From positions 181,546 to 210,548 of the forward strand of contig NWUY0300001493.1 in assembly GCA_004151065.3 (NCBI GenBank): a DNA stretch of 29,003 bases. The letters run 5' to 3'. Positions 10,550 to 20,292 of this stretch are shown piece by piece; positions within the stretch are counted from its first letter, which is position 1, and the number at the start of each line of letters is the position of its first letter. The notes below the pieces were generated by a model, which did not search any database, was not told where the DNA came from, and saw only the letters and a program-made list of their open reading frames with translations. The translations under genes were made by a program, and so were the position numbers. The stretch is from Larix sibirica. Its lineage: Eukaryota > Streptophyta > Pinopsida > Pinales > Pinaceae.

Positions 10550-10874
10550 CCTTCTTAGAAAGTACCTTTACTCCCAAAGAAGTTCTCAATTGGGTGAATA
10601 GCTTCCCGGTAAGGGAAATGGTGAAGATGTCTGCAATCCGCTGAGAGGGAGGACATAATTACAAATCTATGACCTGATCATGTATCATCCCTCTTATATA
10701 GTGCATATGGATCTCTATGTGCTTGGTCCATTGCCGTTGAACAAGCTCCCTTGAAATATGAATGGCCCCCTGGTTGTCACAAAATATGATAGTAGGCCTG
10801 TGAAACTCTCCCAAACTCAATAAGAATATGTTGTATCCAAATGGATTGTGTTGCAGCATTCACTGCTCTTGTGT
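10550..10874 (-). pseudogene. Copia RNase H C-terminal remnant (L1 element)
   Basis: The minus strand has RPTIIFCDNQGAIHISRELV, then TKHIEIHMHYIRGMIHDQVI, and in a further frame ADIFTISLTGKLFTQLR. These are the last third of copia RNase H: the DNQGA block with a catalytic Asp, the KHIEIxxHxIRE block, and the ADIFTKxL tail. Frame changes and stops are present, and the domain is cut on its N-terminal side by the N at 10875. Confidence 0.88.
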
Positions 10875-12734
10875 NATAATAATAATAATGTAAAGTACAA
10901 GTAGAATATTCTTCGAAGTTACATTATTTCAACAAAGACTAGAACTAGGGTATGAATTATTATACGTACTCTTACTCTTTGTTCACCAAGAGTCTCTAAG
11001 GCTTCTCCAATGATCCCATGCCCATTTTACTAAATAATAGGCACTTGTGAAGAGACCATCCTTTTTTCTTTTAGCCAACTCAAACGTCATTTCATCTTCT
11101 TTATTTATTTATTATTTATTATTAAATCTATAAATTAACACTTAATTTCACACAATTTAACAAATAAAGGACATTAAACAAACCCCTTTGGGGCTACACT
11201 TTAATTCATTGATTTATGCTATGTTTATGGTTGGATAGTTGTCTTTACTCAAGGCAAAATTGAGATTGAATAGTCATTTTCAGATTTGTTTAGTTCACCA
11301 TGTTTAATTTTGTTGATCTTACAATGAACTAAACTTTATTTGTTTTGGAGTAGTTCACAAGATATTACTATTTACACTAAAAAAACAAAATTTACTTAAT
11401 GTTATTTCACATATTTGTTTTACATTGTATATTTACTTACTATTTTAGATCTGGAATTTAATGGCACTTGCAAGTAACTAAGCACTTCTATGACCTTTTA
11501 TTTTCAACACTTAGTTACTTCTTTATTTTCAGCGCTTTGTTTACAAATTCTATTTTTTTAAGTTGCTGAAAAATCTATGTTGTTTTAACTATACAATATC
11601 ACTTGCAAATACATCTTTTGGGTTAACAACATCCTTAAATTGTTGGTTTATTTATGGAATTGAATGACCTTGTTTATGGTTTATTGAGTTATATTTGTAA
11701 GATTCATTTCATAATTAATTCACAAGTTTCTTTCAAGATTTAAATTATTAACTTCATGATCTTTTTTATGATTTAAAGTTTTATTTCCATTGTTGGTTAT
11801 GTTTGTTTAACTCATCACTAATAATACACGACATCAACAATTCCATCTTGATCAATACTTGTTAATGGGATGCACTTCACTTATTCATCTAACATTTATT
11901 GATCTCATTTATTGCAACAAGTTTATCACTCTAACATTGGCGAATCACTTCATGATCTTGTGTTGCTTACTTTCATTCGTTTCACATTGCAAACAACTTA
12001 ATGGATTCATGGATGTTGTGGTAATATTTTTTCACATATGTTCCATAATCCAACCTTAATATAAGTTTCCGGCCTTATCTCCTAGACATAGTTGCATTTA
12101 GGGAATCCCCCCTTAGTGGTTTGTCTAAGCCACTTAAAGTGAAGGGAAGTAGTTGCAGGTGACATCTACTCTATTTCCATAGTTGCACTTGGATAGAACC
12201 CTTTTGAATCCTTGCATTTGAGGTGTTGGTTTTTGTGGTAACATTATCAATCCATGATAAATAACGCTAAATTTTTCTAACCCTAGGTGAATGGCATCCA
12301 TATGTTCTCAAATAAATAAACAATTATTTAATTTGCAGAAATTCAATTCTTCACATAGCAGTATTCACACATATAGCTGGAAAATTAATAGTGGAAGCAT
12401 AAACACAATACATAAACATTTTACTCCTTCAAATCAACTTTTCATTGATAGATCAAAGCTTACAAAGAAACTTCCACAACTGCCAAAACTAACATTTGTA
12501 TGGTATAGTCAAACTTAGCAAAATATGCATACTTACTAATGAAATTTGCCCACCAGAAATTGAAAATCCACTACTGCATGATGCTTTGCTATACAACTGA
12601 CCCTGTTGCTGAACCCAACTCCTCTTCGACACTTTAACTCTACTCCTTGGATGAATTTCTTCACCTTCCAACCAAAATTGTCTTTGGATGAAATAACGAA
12701 TGTGTCTTTACCCTCTACCTTGACCTGACTTTAT

Positions 12735-12881
12735 ACTTGAGCTAAAGACCTAATCTTATAGTGAGATCTACGATTGAGATTAGTCTAAATCACNACCTTC
12801 CTTTACACTTTAGCTGAAGACCTAATCTACCAAAACCCTAATCTCCCGGTGAGATCTACGATTGAGATTAGTCTAAATCAC
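12735..12881 (+). repeat. Near-duplicate pair flanking an N
   Basis: The left copy (12735-12793) and right copy (12807-12881) share GCT(A/G)AAGACCTAATC and then the perfect block GTGAGATCTACG followed by ATTGAGATTAGTCTAAATCAC. The right copy has a 16-base insertion in the middle. An N lies exactly at the end of the left copy (12794). This may be a true tandem duplication or an assembly join. Confidence 0.8.
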
Positions 12882-13869
12882 TAATGCATTAAAAATACAC
12901 TTCATTAAACTCAATAGCTAAATAAAAGACTCTCACTTCATTAATAAAGTGAATTGCAAAATAGAATTGACTTGGACGACTTCGTGCATATTTGACACTA
13001 AATTTGTGTGGAAGTTCCTCTCCAAGCTATAAACATCAACATTGAACAACCAAGCAAACGCTCATAAATGATAAGAAATGCCAAAATATAAATGCTACAA
13101 AGTCTTTGTACCCATTTATTCTTTGGTTCTAAAGAGGCCATATAGCATTCAAAACTAGTTACAAAGGAAGTTTTTGATGCAACAAGGAACAAAGCTTCTT
13201 TGTATTGTAATTCTCGAGTGTCTTATGAAAGGATCAACACTAGTCACTCCAAATCGGGCTTTGCAACTTGGAATGTTTTCTTAAACAACTCCTTCGAAGT
13301 GATCAACCTATGGATCTCCTGAATAATCACTTTGTCTGGAGTAAGAGGATCTTTTTGAAAAGATAACACCCTCCAACCCAATCGTGATCCAAGATTAGAA
13401 TTCCACTAAGTCCTTCGAGAGGAAGATGCCCTTATTGCTTAATTTGTGAGCTTAATATTGAGGGATTTCAACAATGCAATGACCTTGATTCTTCCAACTC
13501 CAAAGTGGGAACAAAGCTAAGTCCCACCCACATCTATTATCTAATTAATGTCAATTCACATACTTGGCTAAGGTTTTCCATGTAGTGCACATGATCTTAA
13601 AAGTGGAAGAACCATGAACTTGAAACAAGCGAGGAGAAGATGTGATGTTACATAAGTTGAAATTACCTTGAATCATGTAAATATGTTGCACTTGCAAAAT
13701 ATTGTACCTGCAAAATATTGTACTTCAATATTACCTACCACGGCATCGATCACCCAATCAACTCACAATCCATTTCGCTACTAGGATTTTCCCTTGAAAT
13801 GCCACATCAATCAATCCCAACCACCCCCATTCTTAAGAAAAATGCATACATCCCATTACCGCTCAACTT

Positions 13870-13935
13870 CTATGTGAATGAGAAAAGTCGCAACCCGCTA
13901 GCACAACCTAAATGACGATTAAAGTCTAGATGGAA
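13870..13935 (+). repeat. Segment related to gypsy B LTR end
   Basis: GAGAAAAGTCGCAACCCGCT with the following AGCACAACCTAAATGA matches GAGAAAAGTCTCAACCCACT / AGAACAACCTAGATGA at 28932-28970. As the latter lies just outside the primer site of element B, this is probably a fragment or solo copy of the same LTR family. Its limits are not clear by eye. Confidence 0.55.
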
Positions 13936-14400
13936 TATTTATAAATCAAAGTTGTCTAGACTAACTAAGTAAACGATGCATTTATTGCATTTATGTACTT
14001 AATAAAGTAACTTGCATTTAGTGAAATAGGCTTAAATACGTGAGAAATATAACAATAGCAATATGTGTTGAAGACTAACCAATTAATCTACTTAAGAATG
14101 AACAATGCAATAGACTAGATCCAAAGGAAAACGCTTCAAATATATATGAAGCATAAACAAGACTTATTATTAATTTAACAATGATACGGTGATTAGGAGT
14201 ATGAGCTAATAATTAGTCCAAAGTGTATGAAAAGGTCTAAGATAAAACCCTAGAGCATGTAATAGGATCAAGGATGATTAATTAAGTTATGTGAAACATA
14301 TAGTTTAATCATCTCATGAAACTAAATTAACAAGGTATAATACAATAACTTGAAGCAATGCTTAATTGGCTTAGAATGCTGAAGATAATCATATAATATT

Positions 14401-15040
14401 TGAGCATATAGATCTAGACATATAAACTAAAGATATATATTGTGGAAATCAAATCAACAATCAACTAATCATGTAACAAATGAGATATCATAGATCATTA
14501 CACAAAAAATTAGAACATAAGAGAATAAGAGAATGATACATTTAATGTAACTTGAATGAATGATGGTGAACAATATTTATAGCAAGGCAATTCAAATTAG
14601 GGTTGGAGGAAATTTGAATTGCTCATGTAGAGCTTGGAGGTTAGTTAGGATTAACTAGATCTACATAACCTTAGTTAGCCATGCACACTTACTCATACTA
14701 ACTTTAACTGATTCTAGGACTCACAGAGCACTAGTTCAATTGAAGAAGTGCATGCAAAACCCTAAAATCAATCAACTGAGGTGCTATGACTTAAATATAG
14801 TGCTAATGACTATTATGTGTTAGTTGGAGTTAGTTAGGACCTAGATTAGTGGAGTGCATCTAGTCCGTCACTGATTGTCATCTAAAATAAGGGAATGCAC
14901 CCCAAAATCAAGGAACGCAACCAAAATATAGGATTTTAACTCATGGTTGATTTAGGTGGTCACTTTGGATGTGGTTTGTCCCATTAGAGTCATCAAATCA
15001 AGGTCTAGGTAGATAAGTAGATGTTTATTTTCTCTAAAAC
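14401..15040 (-). repeat. Copia LTR L2
   Basis: Starts TGAGCATATAGATCTAGAC on the plus strand and ends near TCTCTAAAAC; the terminal CA seems mutated. It shares all landmarks with L1, L3 and L4, including TATTTATA at 14574-14581 (minus TATAAATA). The flanking CATAATATT-like bases to its left resemble the sequence between L4 and its primer site, so either the family LTR end or a primer-site remnant extends a little further left. Confidence 0.82.
14574..14581 (-). promoter_or_regulatory. LTR TATA box (L2)
   Basis: TATAAATA on the minus strand, at the same LTR position as in L1. Its conservation between diverged copies supports a promoter role in the once-active element. Confidence 0.5.
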
Positions 15041-15254
15041 CCCCATAAGCCTAACTAGGTGAGAAAAAAATAAGTAAAAAAATGGGTCCCAACAATTTGT
15101 AGCCATATTAGGTACCCATGCAGGAAAAAAATTNATATTAGGTACCCATGCACACAAAAAATTCTCTAAAAGATAGAAAAGAGGGGGAAAACCACATGGG
15201 AAGAAAAAAAAACCATAAAAGAGAATGTAAAAAAAAATAGAAGAAGGATTTAAG

Positions 15255-15893
15255 GATCCTTCTCAAAAAGTGCCTTCACTTCCAAAGAAGCTCTTAACTT
15301 ACTGAATAAATTTCTGGTGTAGGACTTGGTGAATATGTTTGCAATCTTCTCAAAGGAAGGAGATAATTGCAAATCTATCAGTTGATCATGTATGAGCCCT
15401 CTTATATAGTGCATATGGATCTCTATGTGCTTGGTCCTTTGTTAATGAATAGGCTCTCTTGAAATCTGAATGGCCCCGTGGTTGTCACAAAAGATGATAG
15501 TAGGCCTATGAAACTCTATCCCAAACTCAATAAGAATATGCTGCAGCCAAATGGCTTATGTAGCAGCATTCACTGCTCCTCTGTACTCTACTAATGTTGC
15601 CGATAATGAAATATTGGCCTGCTTTTTGCTTGACCAACAAATAGGCCCTGAGCCCAAACTGAAAAAGTAACTAGAGGTGGACTTGTGGTCTATCCCATTT
15701 CCAACCCAATAAAAAATTGTGTATCCAAAAATATCAATTTTTCAAGCTACTGCATAGTGGATCCCATAGTCACATGACCCCTTCACATATTGAAGTATTC
15801 TTATGGAATCCTTCCAATGTAACTCATGTGTTTCCTACATGTATCTGGAGACTTCCCCAAGAACAAAGGATATATATGATCGAATATGTGTAA
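15255..15893 (-). pseudogene. Copia RNase H remnant, copy 1 of tandem pair (copia 2)
   Basis: The minus strand carries the copia RNase H blocks: a YTIF-W-GNGIDHKSTSSYFF-like segment, the AxxxAxWLQ-I region, FCDNHGAIQISRE-like and the HIEIHMHYIRGLIHDQ block, and the DIFTK-SxxxKFIQ-LR-like tail near 15270-15340. It overlaps the first copy of the tandem duplication (15403-15893). Stops and frameshifts are present. Confidence 0.82.
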
Positions 15894-16384
15894 NTATATA
15901 GTGCATATGGATCTCTATGTGCTTGGTTCGTTATCATTGAACATACTCTCTTGAAATCTAAATGACCCCCTAGTTGTCACAAAAGATGATAGTAGGTCTA
16001 TGAAACTCTATCCCAAACTCAATAAGAATATGTTGCATCCCAATGGCTTGTGTTGCAGCATTCACTGCTACTTTGTACTCTGCTTCCATTGTCAATAATG
16101 CAATAGTTACTTGCTTTTTACTTTACCAACAAATAGGCCCTGAGCCCAAACTGAAAAAGTAACCAAAGGTGAACTTGTGGTCACTCCCATCACCAACCCA
16201 ATTAGAATTTGTGTATCCAAATAGATCAAATTTGCAAGTTGTTGCATAGTGGATCCCATAGTCATATGACACCTTCACACATCAGAGGATTCTTTTGGCT
16301 GCCTTCCAATGCAACTCATGAGGCTCCTACATGTATCTGGAGACTTCCCCAAGAACAAAGGATATATATGATCGAATATGTGTA
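15403..16384 (-). repeat. Tandem ~490-bp duplication of copia RNase H split by N
   Basis: 15403-15893 and 15895-16384 cover exactly the same interval of the element. Both open with TATATAGTGCATATGGATCT and both end in GATCGAATATGTGTAA. They differ at many sites (by eye roughly one in ten), with hardly any length difference (491 and 490 bases). The N at 15894 is the junction. The structure suggests two diverged copies, alleles or paralogs, placed side by side by an assembler, though a true duplication is not excluded. Confidence 0.9.
15895..16330 (-). pseudogene. Copia RNase H remnant, copy 2 of tandem pair (copia 2)
   Basis: Second version of the RNase H domain, continuous with the RT upstream (higher coordinates). 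It keeps the segments for the SGPICW-like block, the ALLTMEAEYKVA-like block and the DNxGxxxxxR region. In this copy the frame runs on from the MLQF...LQIHVGAS open stretch of the RT. It ends at the N junction. Confidence 0.8.
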
Positions 16385-17155
16385 AGATAAAAAAATACCC
16401 CCAACTAACTGTCGATACATGGTACAATCAACCAAAGGTGTAGTACCTCCATCTTCAAATTGGAATCGAGAAAGAAAGGGGAATGGGGATCGTTTGCAAT
16501 CTTCCATTTTGAATTTGATAAGGAGATCTTGTGCATTCTTAGATTGTGCTACAGTGATTCCCAAATATGATTGGGTGTTTTGGAGTCCAAGAAAAAATTG
16601 TAACATTATAAGTCAGTCATGGAAAATATGTCATGCAAGGAAAATTTGAGCCATGCAATGGAAGTGGTGGAAATTCCTTTGATGAATATATCATCCACAT
16701 AGAGAAGAATAAGCAATAGAAATTTATCTTCTCGAAGCATATCTACATTTGGACATTTGGATCTGAATTACATCTCAATTTTTTTGCGACAGAAGAAAGG
16801 AATCCATCTTTGCATACCAAGCTCAAGAAGTTTGTTTTAGTCCATACAATAATTTCTCTAATTTGCATACCAAATATGAGTCTTGAATGTACCCCGGTGG
16901 TTGCTCCATGTAAAAATCCTCTTCAAGGTACCCATGAAGAAAAACACTCTTCACATCCATGTGATGAATCTCCCCTTGTTGTGATGTTGCTATGGGAAGA
17001 ACAAGTTGAACTGAATCCATGTTTGAAATTGGTGCAAATGTTTTTGTGTAGTCAATGCCATGTATTTGTAAGAAGCCTTCGGCTATCGATCTTGATTTGT
17101 ACTTTCTAATAAGTCCATTGGCTTCCATCTTGGTCTTATAAATCTATTTGCATTG
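16316..17155 (-). pseudogene. Copia reverse transcriptase (copia 2)
   Basis: In minus-strand order: MEANGLIRKYKSRSIAEGF, GIDYTKTFAPISNMDSVQL, HHMDVKSVFLHGYLEEDFYM then EQPPGY, CKLEKLLYGLKQTS, an intact YVDD box at 16690-16701, then FKMEDCKRSPFPF, FEDGGTTPLVDCTMYRQLVG and a decayed end. These are all the major copia RT blocks. A stop follows LKQTS where relatives have Arg (CGA to TGA), and a frameshift lies between there and YVDD. The enzyme is dead although its catalytic box survives. Plus-strand open frames at 16419-16649 and 16810-17109 are its antisense shadows. Confidence 0.92.
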
Positions 17156-17750
17156 AATCAATTTCCTTCCCTTAGGAAGGAGTGCCAAATCCCAAGTTTT
17201 GTTGTTCATAAGGGATTGATATTCATCATCCATGGTTGCTTCCCAATGAGCATTAACGAAGGATTTTGCATGGGTTTGAGGATCAGATATGGACATCATA
17301 TAGCAATAAGTGGGATTAAATGGTTCTATTCCTACAAGAGTGTGTTTGGTAGCATCAAACTCTGAGTGGGTTCTTTGAGTATTGATAGGATCACCAACTA
17401 GTTCCCCAGCTACTTCAAGTGTTTGCTTTGCCCAATGAGGCTGAATTGTTGGGTATGAAACACTCTCATTTTTAGTATCCTCATAATCATATACATGTGA
17501 ATATGAAGATGTATCTGAATCAAAAATATATGTTGAAACATTAGAAGAGGAATCTAAAAAACTATTTTGAATAACTGGTTATGCATCAGTAGGAGAACTA
17601 GTTTCATACATTGCAATTTCTTCAAATTTTACACTTCTTTCAATAAAGATTTTTTTAGTATTAAGATTCAACAGTCTATAAACTTTTACCCCTTTAGGAT
17701 ATCCCACAAAAAATCGCTCCTCACTTTGTGGCTCTAAGGCCCTTCTTTTC
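17156..17750 (-). pseudogene. Copia integrase C-terminus and linker (copia 2)
   Basis: One minus-strand frame from about 17748 to the RT start reads KRRALEPQSEERFFVGYPKG, VYRLLNLNTKKIFIERSVKF, a Ser/Asp/Tyr-rich linker, and AHWEATMDDEYQSLMNNKTW. The first part is the conserved integrase end (family: KRRALxxxSEExxFVGY), the last part is the pre-RT segment. Only two in-frame stops are seen (after SPTDA and at CK-x-IYKTK, where relatives have Trp). The integrase core is missing beyond the N at 17751. Confidence 0.9.
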
Positions 17751-17751
17751 N

Positions 17752-17800
17752 TAGTCACATTAATTAAAATAAACTATAGAGCAACTAAAACATTCAAATG

Positions 17801-17835
<35 letters not shown>

Positions 17836-18463
17836 TAAGGAAGCTCATATCTTTGTAAAAGGACCATGGTTGTAGTATTCCAACCATATTACTATTATAA
17901 ATTAGAATAATCCATTTGAAGTTGATTATTTTCTTCTATTTTTTCTTTTTCCATCTGGTCAAGATCTTTCTTTATAACACTATTTTAGAAAGTTTGATAA
18001 CCCTTCCTTCCAAGTAATTGAATATATCTTCTTTTGATTTTCCATATATACACACACACACACACACACACTTTTGCAACCAGGCTTGTAGTAAACTGAG
18101 AACATGTGTAGTTTGCTACTAAAAATATGAATGTTAGTTTCCTCCTTGACATTGCATGGAAATATATAAACTATATCTAGATTAGAAATATTATTCATGA
18201 GTGTTTTCCCATATGAAGTAATTCCATAGTCAAGAACGTACCGCCCCTCAAACCCTATTTCAATTAATGAAACTAATTTTTTTCCTTTATTCTTATCATA
18301 GCGATGGCTTCCATTTTTACATGGCCAATTATTCGTTAGATCCTCTAATGAATGGTTGGATGTGTTAAAATAAAAGGTAATCATGTGTTTCATATGCTAG
18401 GATTTTAGAAACATGTAATTTTTTGGTATGCTCCTAGTATGTAGTGCATGAAAGTTTAAAATT
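17752..18463. other. Non-coding region with two microsatellites
   Basis: Between the N at 17751 and LTR L3. It holds (TA)n at about 17803-17831 and (CA)n at about 18050-18071. A 137-codon minus-strand open frame (17980-18393) crosses the (CA)n, which it reads as CVCVCVCV. I recognise no family in it and think it is chance. The sequence does not continue the copia 2 integrase. Confidence 0.5.
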
Positions 18464-19114
18464 TGAGCATATAGATCTAGGCACATAAACACGAGAGAAA
18501 TATTGTGAAAATTAAATCAGCAATCAACTAATAATGTAAGAAATGATTTATCATAGATCATTGCAAAAAAAATAGAACATATAAGAAGAAAATAATGATG
18601 TATTTCATTAACTATAATGAATGGAGGTGAACACAATATATAGAAAGGAAATTTGAATTAGGTCAAGAGGCTATTAGAATTGTTCATGTAGTGGTTGGAG
18701 ACTAGTCAGGATTAACTAGAGCCCAATACCCTTATTTATCCATGCACACATACCTATACTTAGTTTAACTGATCCAAGACTCTCGAATCACTAGTTTTGA
18801 CTGAGTGATATGCAAGCAACTAAGTATAAGTGCATGCAAATCCATAAAATATATCAACTAGGGCACTTAGGGTTTATTAGGGCTAGTTAGGGTCAGTTCT
18901 GACCTAAATTAGTGGAGCACATCTAGTCCTCAACTAGTTCTAGGCTCAACCACTCCTAAAATTAGGGAACAATTCCTCAAATAAAGGAATGCACCCCCAA
19001 TTCTAGGAGTCCATCTCAGGGTTGACTTAGGTGGTCAATTTGGATGGGGTTTGGCCCACTAGAGTCATTAGGTCAAGGTCTAAGTGTATAGGTAGATGGT
19101 TATTTTCTCTAACG
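18464..19114 (-). repeat. Copia LTR L3
   Basis: TGAGCATATAGATCTAGGC at the left, CTCTAACG (CA mutated to CG) at the right. Closest by eye to L4. Both share a TTCATTAACT-TAATGAATGGAGG segment and a TATATA promoter box in place of the TATAAATA of L1/L2. Purine tract on the minus strand: GGCTTATGGGGTCC, just outside the right end. Confidence 0.83.
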
Positions 19115-19304
19115 GACCCCATAAGCCTAACTAGGTGAAAAAATAAAAAATAAAAATGGGTCCCAACTACTTGCAGCCATATTAGGTACCCATATACACA
19201 TAAAAATTCTCTGAAAACTGGGAAAGAGGGAAAAAACCACATGGGAAACCCCCCACCCCCCCATACAAGATAATGTGAAGATAAATATTTAAGAATCCTA
19301 CTAA

Positions 19305-19398
19305 AAAAATTCCTTCACTCCCAAAGTATCTCTCAACTGGTTGAATTGCTTCTCAATGAAGGGCTTTGCGAAGATCCTTGCAAACCTTTGTGAACTCC
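19305..19398 (-). pseudogene. Copia RNase H tail scrap
   Basis: The minus strand reads RFARIFAKPFIEKQFNQLRD, then TLGVKEFF and a stop. This is the extreme end of copia pol (family: ADIFTKPFTEKKFIQLRDLLGVKE). The sequence just before it is not RNase H but an integrase piece, which defines a large internal deletion near 19399. Confidence 0.85.
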
Positions 19399-19510
19399 CC
19401 TTCTTTTGAAGTGTACGTGAGCCCATTCACGAGATCCAAACACTTTGAAGTGCTTGAATGGTGTTTCTTGACCACTCCTTGTTTCAAATGGAGGAAACCC
19501 CTTGAATCTT
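19399..19510 (-). pseudogene. Copia integrase C-terminal scrap
   Basis: The minus strand reads GFPPFETRSGQETPFKHFKV, continuing FGSREWAHVHFKRR. It matches the TPYEAWSGRKPSVKHFKVFGSxAWAHxPxxKR segment of copia integrase. Beyond it (towards lower coordinates) RNase H tail follows at once, so linker, RT and most RNase H are deleted. Confidence 0.82.
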
Positions 19511-19581
19511 TTGTGTGAAACTTGGTGAACTATAGGAGCAAAGGTTGTAGATCCAGAGAATGAGAATAAATTTTGGAGGTC

Positions 19582-19764
19582 TTATTCAACAAGAATCTGA
19601 TTTGGAACAAGTTCTTCAATGTCTTCTTCAATTTCAACATGATTTTGGGCAAGTTTTCCAATGGATAAAATAAATTTGTAGATCACTGCTTCTTCTGGGC
19701 TTGTAAAAGGGTCTTCCTTCGCTGAGTGGTTGATCATGGATGTGCATATGTCCTCATATTCCAT
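19582..19764 (-). pseudogene. Open stretch in copia derivative, function unknown
   Basis: A 60-codon acidic open stretch (MEYEDICTSMINHSAKEDPF, later a VEIEEDIEELVPN segment). It lies between the leader repeats and the integrase scrap on the same strand and in line with it, so it is probably element sequence. In copia elements an acidic Glu/Asp-rich stretch with DIEEL often occurs in the integrase-RT linker, but I cannot assign it firmly. Confidence 0.45.
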
Positions 19765-20210
19765 ATGTTGTGAATTTTTTAGGGCCTATTTCATCCTCTC
19801 AATGCATGTGAATATGTCCTCATAGGACATTTGTTGTGAAGCTTCTGGGGCCTCCTTTAACAAGACTAGATCAAACATACCAAATATGTAGCAACTGAGC
19901 TGGGGAGGTAGGAGATCCATGGTTGCAAATGAACTCTCTAATGGCTTCAAATGGGCTCTTTGATGGCTACAAATGAGCTCTCTAATGGCTGCAAATGATC
20001 TCTTTGATGGTTGCAAAAGTCTGGCTGCAACCTTCAACAAGTCTAGATCTAACATACCAACTATGTAGAAACTGAGTTGGGGAGATAGGATATCCATGGA
20101 TCCAAATGAGCTCCTCAATGGATGCAAATAAGCTAAAAATGAGGTCTTTGATGGCTACTAAATGAGCTCCCCAATGGATGCAAATAAGCTAAAAATGAGC
20201 TCTTTAACCT
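19740..20210 (-). repeat. Nested tandem repeats in leader of copia derivative
   Basis: Three levels are visible on the plus strand. First, four exact-length 22-base units with a G(C/T)TNCAAATG...CTCT(C/T)TAATG pattern at 19922-20009, with a partial fifth. Second, a ~177-base duplication: AACA(A)AG-CTAGATC and CCATGG landmarks at about 19858-19943 recur at 20035-20121. Third, a 56-base duplication, 20104-20159 and 20160-20209, containing GATGCAAATAAGCTAAAAAT. A further ~64-base pair with ATATGTCCTCATA and TTGTGAA lies at 19747-19840. The 113-codon minus-strand open frame at 19786-20127 simply translates these repeats. Confidence 0.85.
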
Positions 20211-20271
20211 GTAAAAGCTTGATCCCTGACAAAAAAATCACTAGAACACTAACTAGTTTAGTACTCCTGTA

Positions 20272-20283
20272 GCTCTAATACCA
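20272..20283 (-). other. Primer binding site, initiator tRNA-Met type
   Basis: On the minus strand TGGTATTAGAGC lies nine bases beyond the TG/CA end of L4. It differs by one base from TGGTATCAGAGC, the common plant copia site complementary to the 3' end of initiator tRNA-Met. It identifies L4 as a 5' LTR of the 18464-20936 derivative. Confidence 0.82.
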
Positions 20284-20292
20284 TATAATATT

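Larger units (their letters stand above)
9618..10874 (-). mobile_element. Truncated Ty1/copia element: LTR L1 plus 3' end of pol
   Basis: Reading on the minus strand, the 3' end of a copia RNase H (10874 to about 10550) is followed by an untranslated stretch, a purine-rich tract and an LTR ending at 9618. The piece is cut at an N (10875), beyond which unrelated sequence follows. It belongs to the same family as the pieces at 14401-17750 and 18464-20936. Confidence 0.82.
10876..14400. other. Long non-coding region, no gene seen
   Basis: About 3.5 kb of AT-rich sequence between two copia pieces. I recognise no domain. It starts after an N with a short (AAT)n run, contains a second N at 12794 flanked by near-identical sequence, an 15-base duplication at 13693-13723, and near 13870-13935 a segment related to the gypsy B LTR end at 28926-28990. 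Small open frames here (60-75 codons) are scattered over both strands and match no family. Confidence 0.5.
14401..17750 (-). mobile_element. Ty1/copia element, 3' half: LTR L2 to integrase (copia 2)
   Basis: On the minus strand, domains run from the integrase C-terminal end (17750) through linker, RT (to about 16330) and RNase H to a 3' untranslated region and LTR L2 (15040-14401). An N at 17751 cuts the integrase. A ~490-bp section covering RNase H is present twice in tandem around an N at 15894. The RT and integrase-linker frame is the best preserved coding stretch of the window, with only a few stops. Confidence 0.88.

Noticed and set aside
12100-12155. TTAGTGG...CCACTTAA hairpin as a terminator or small RNA
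   Set aside because: Short imperfect stem with no neighbouring gene; not distinguishable from chance.
16419-16649. 76-codon plus-strand open frame
   Set aside because: Antisense shadow of the copia 2 RT.
16810-17109. 99-codon plus-strand open frame
   Set aside because: Antisense shadow of the RT frame at 16823-17128, which contains MDVKSVFLHG and YMEQPPGY.
19922-20009. CRISPR-like regular repeat
   Set aside because: Units are directly adjacent without spacers and differ from each other; context is a plant retrotransposon leader.
19786-20127. 113-codon minus-strand open frame as a gene
   Set aside because: It is a translation of nested DNA repeats whose 22-base unit is not a multiple of three, so no protein repeat is maintained.
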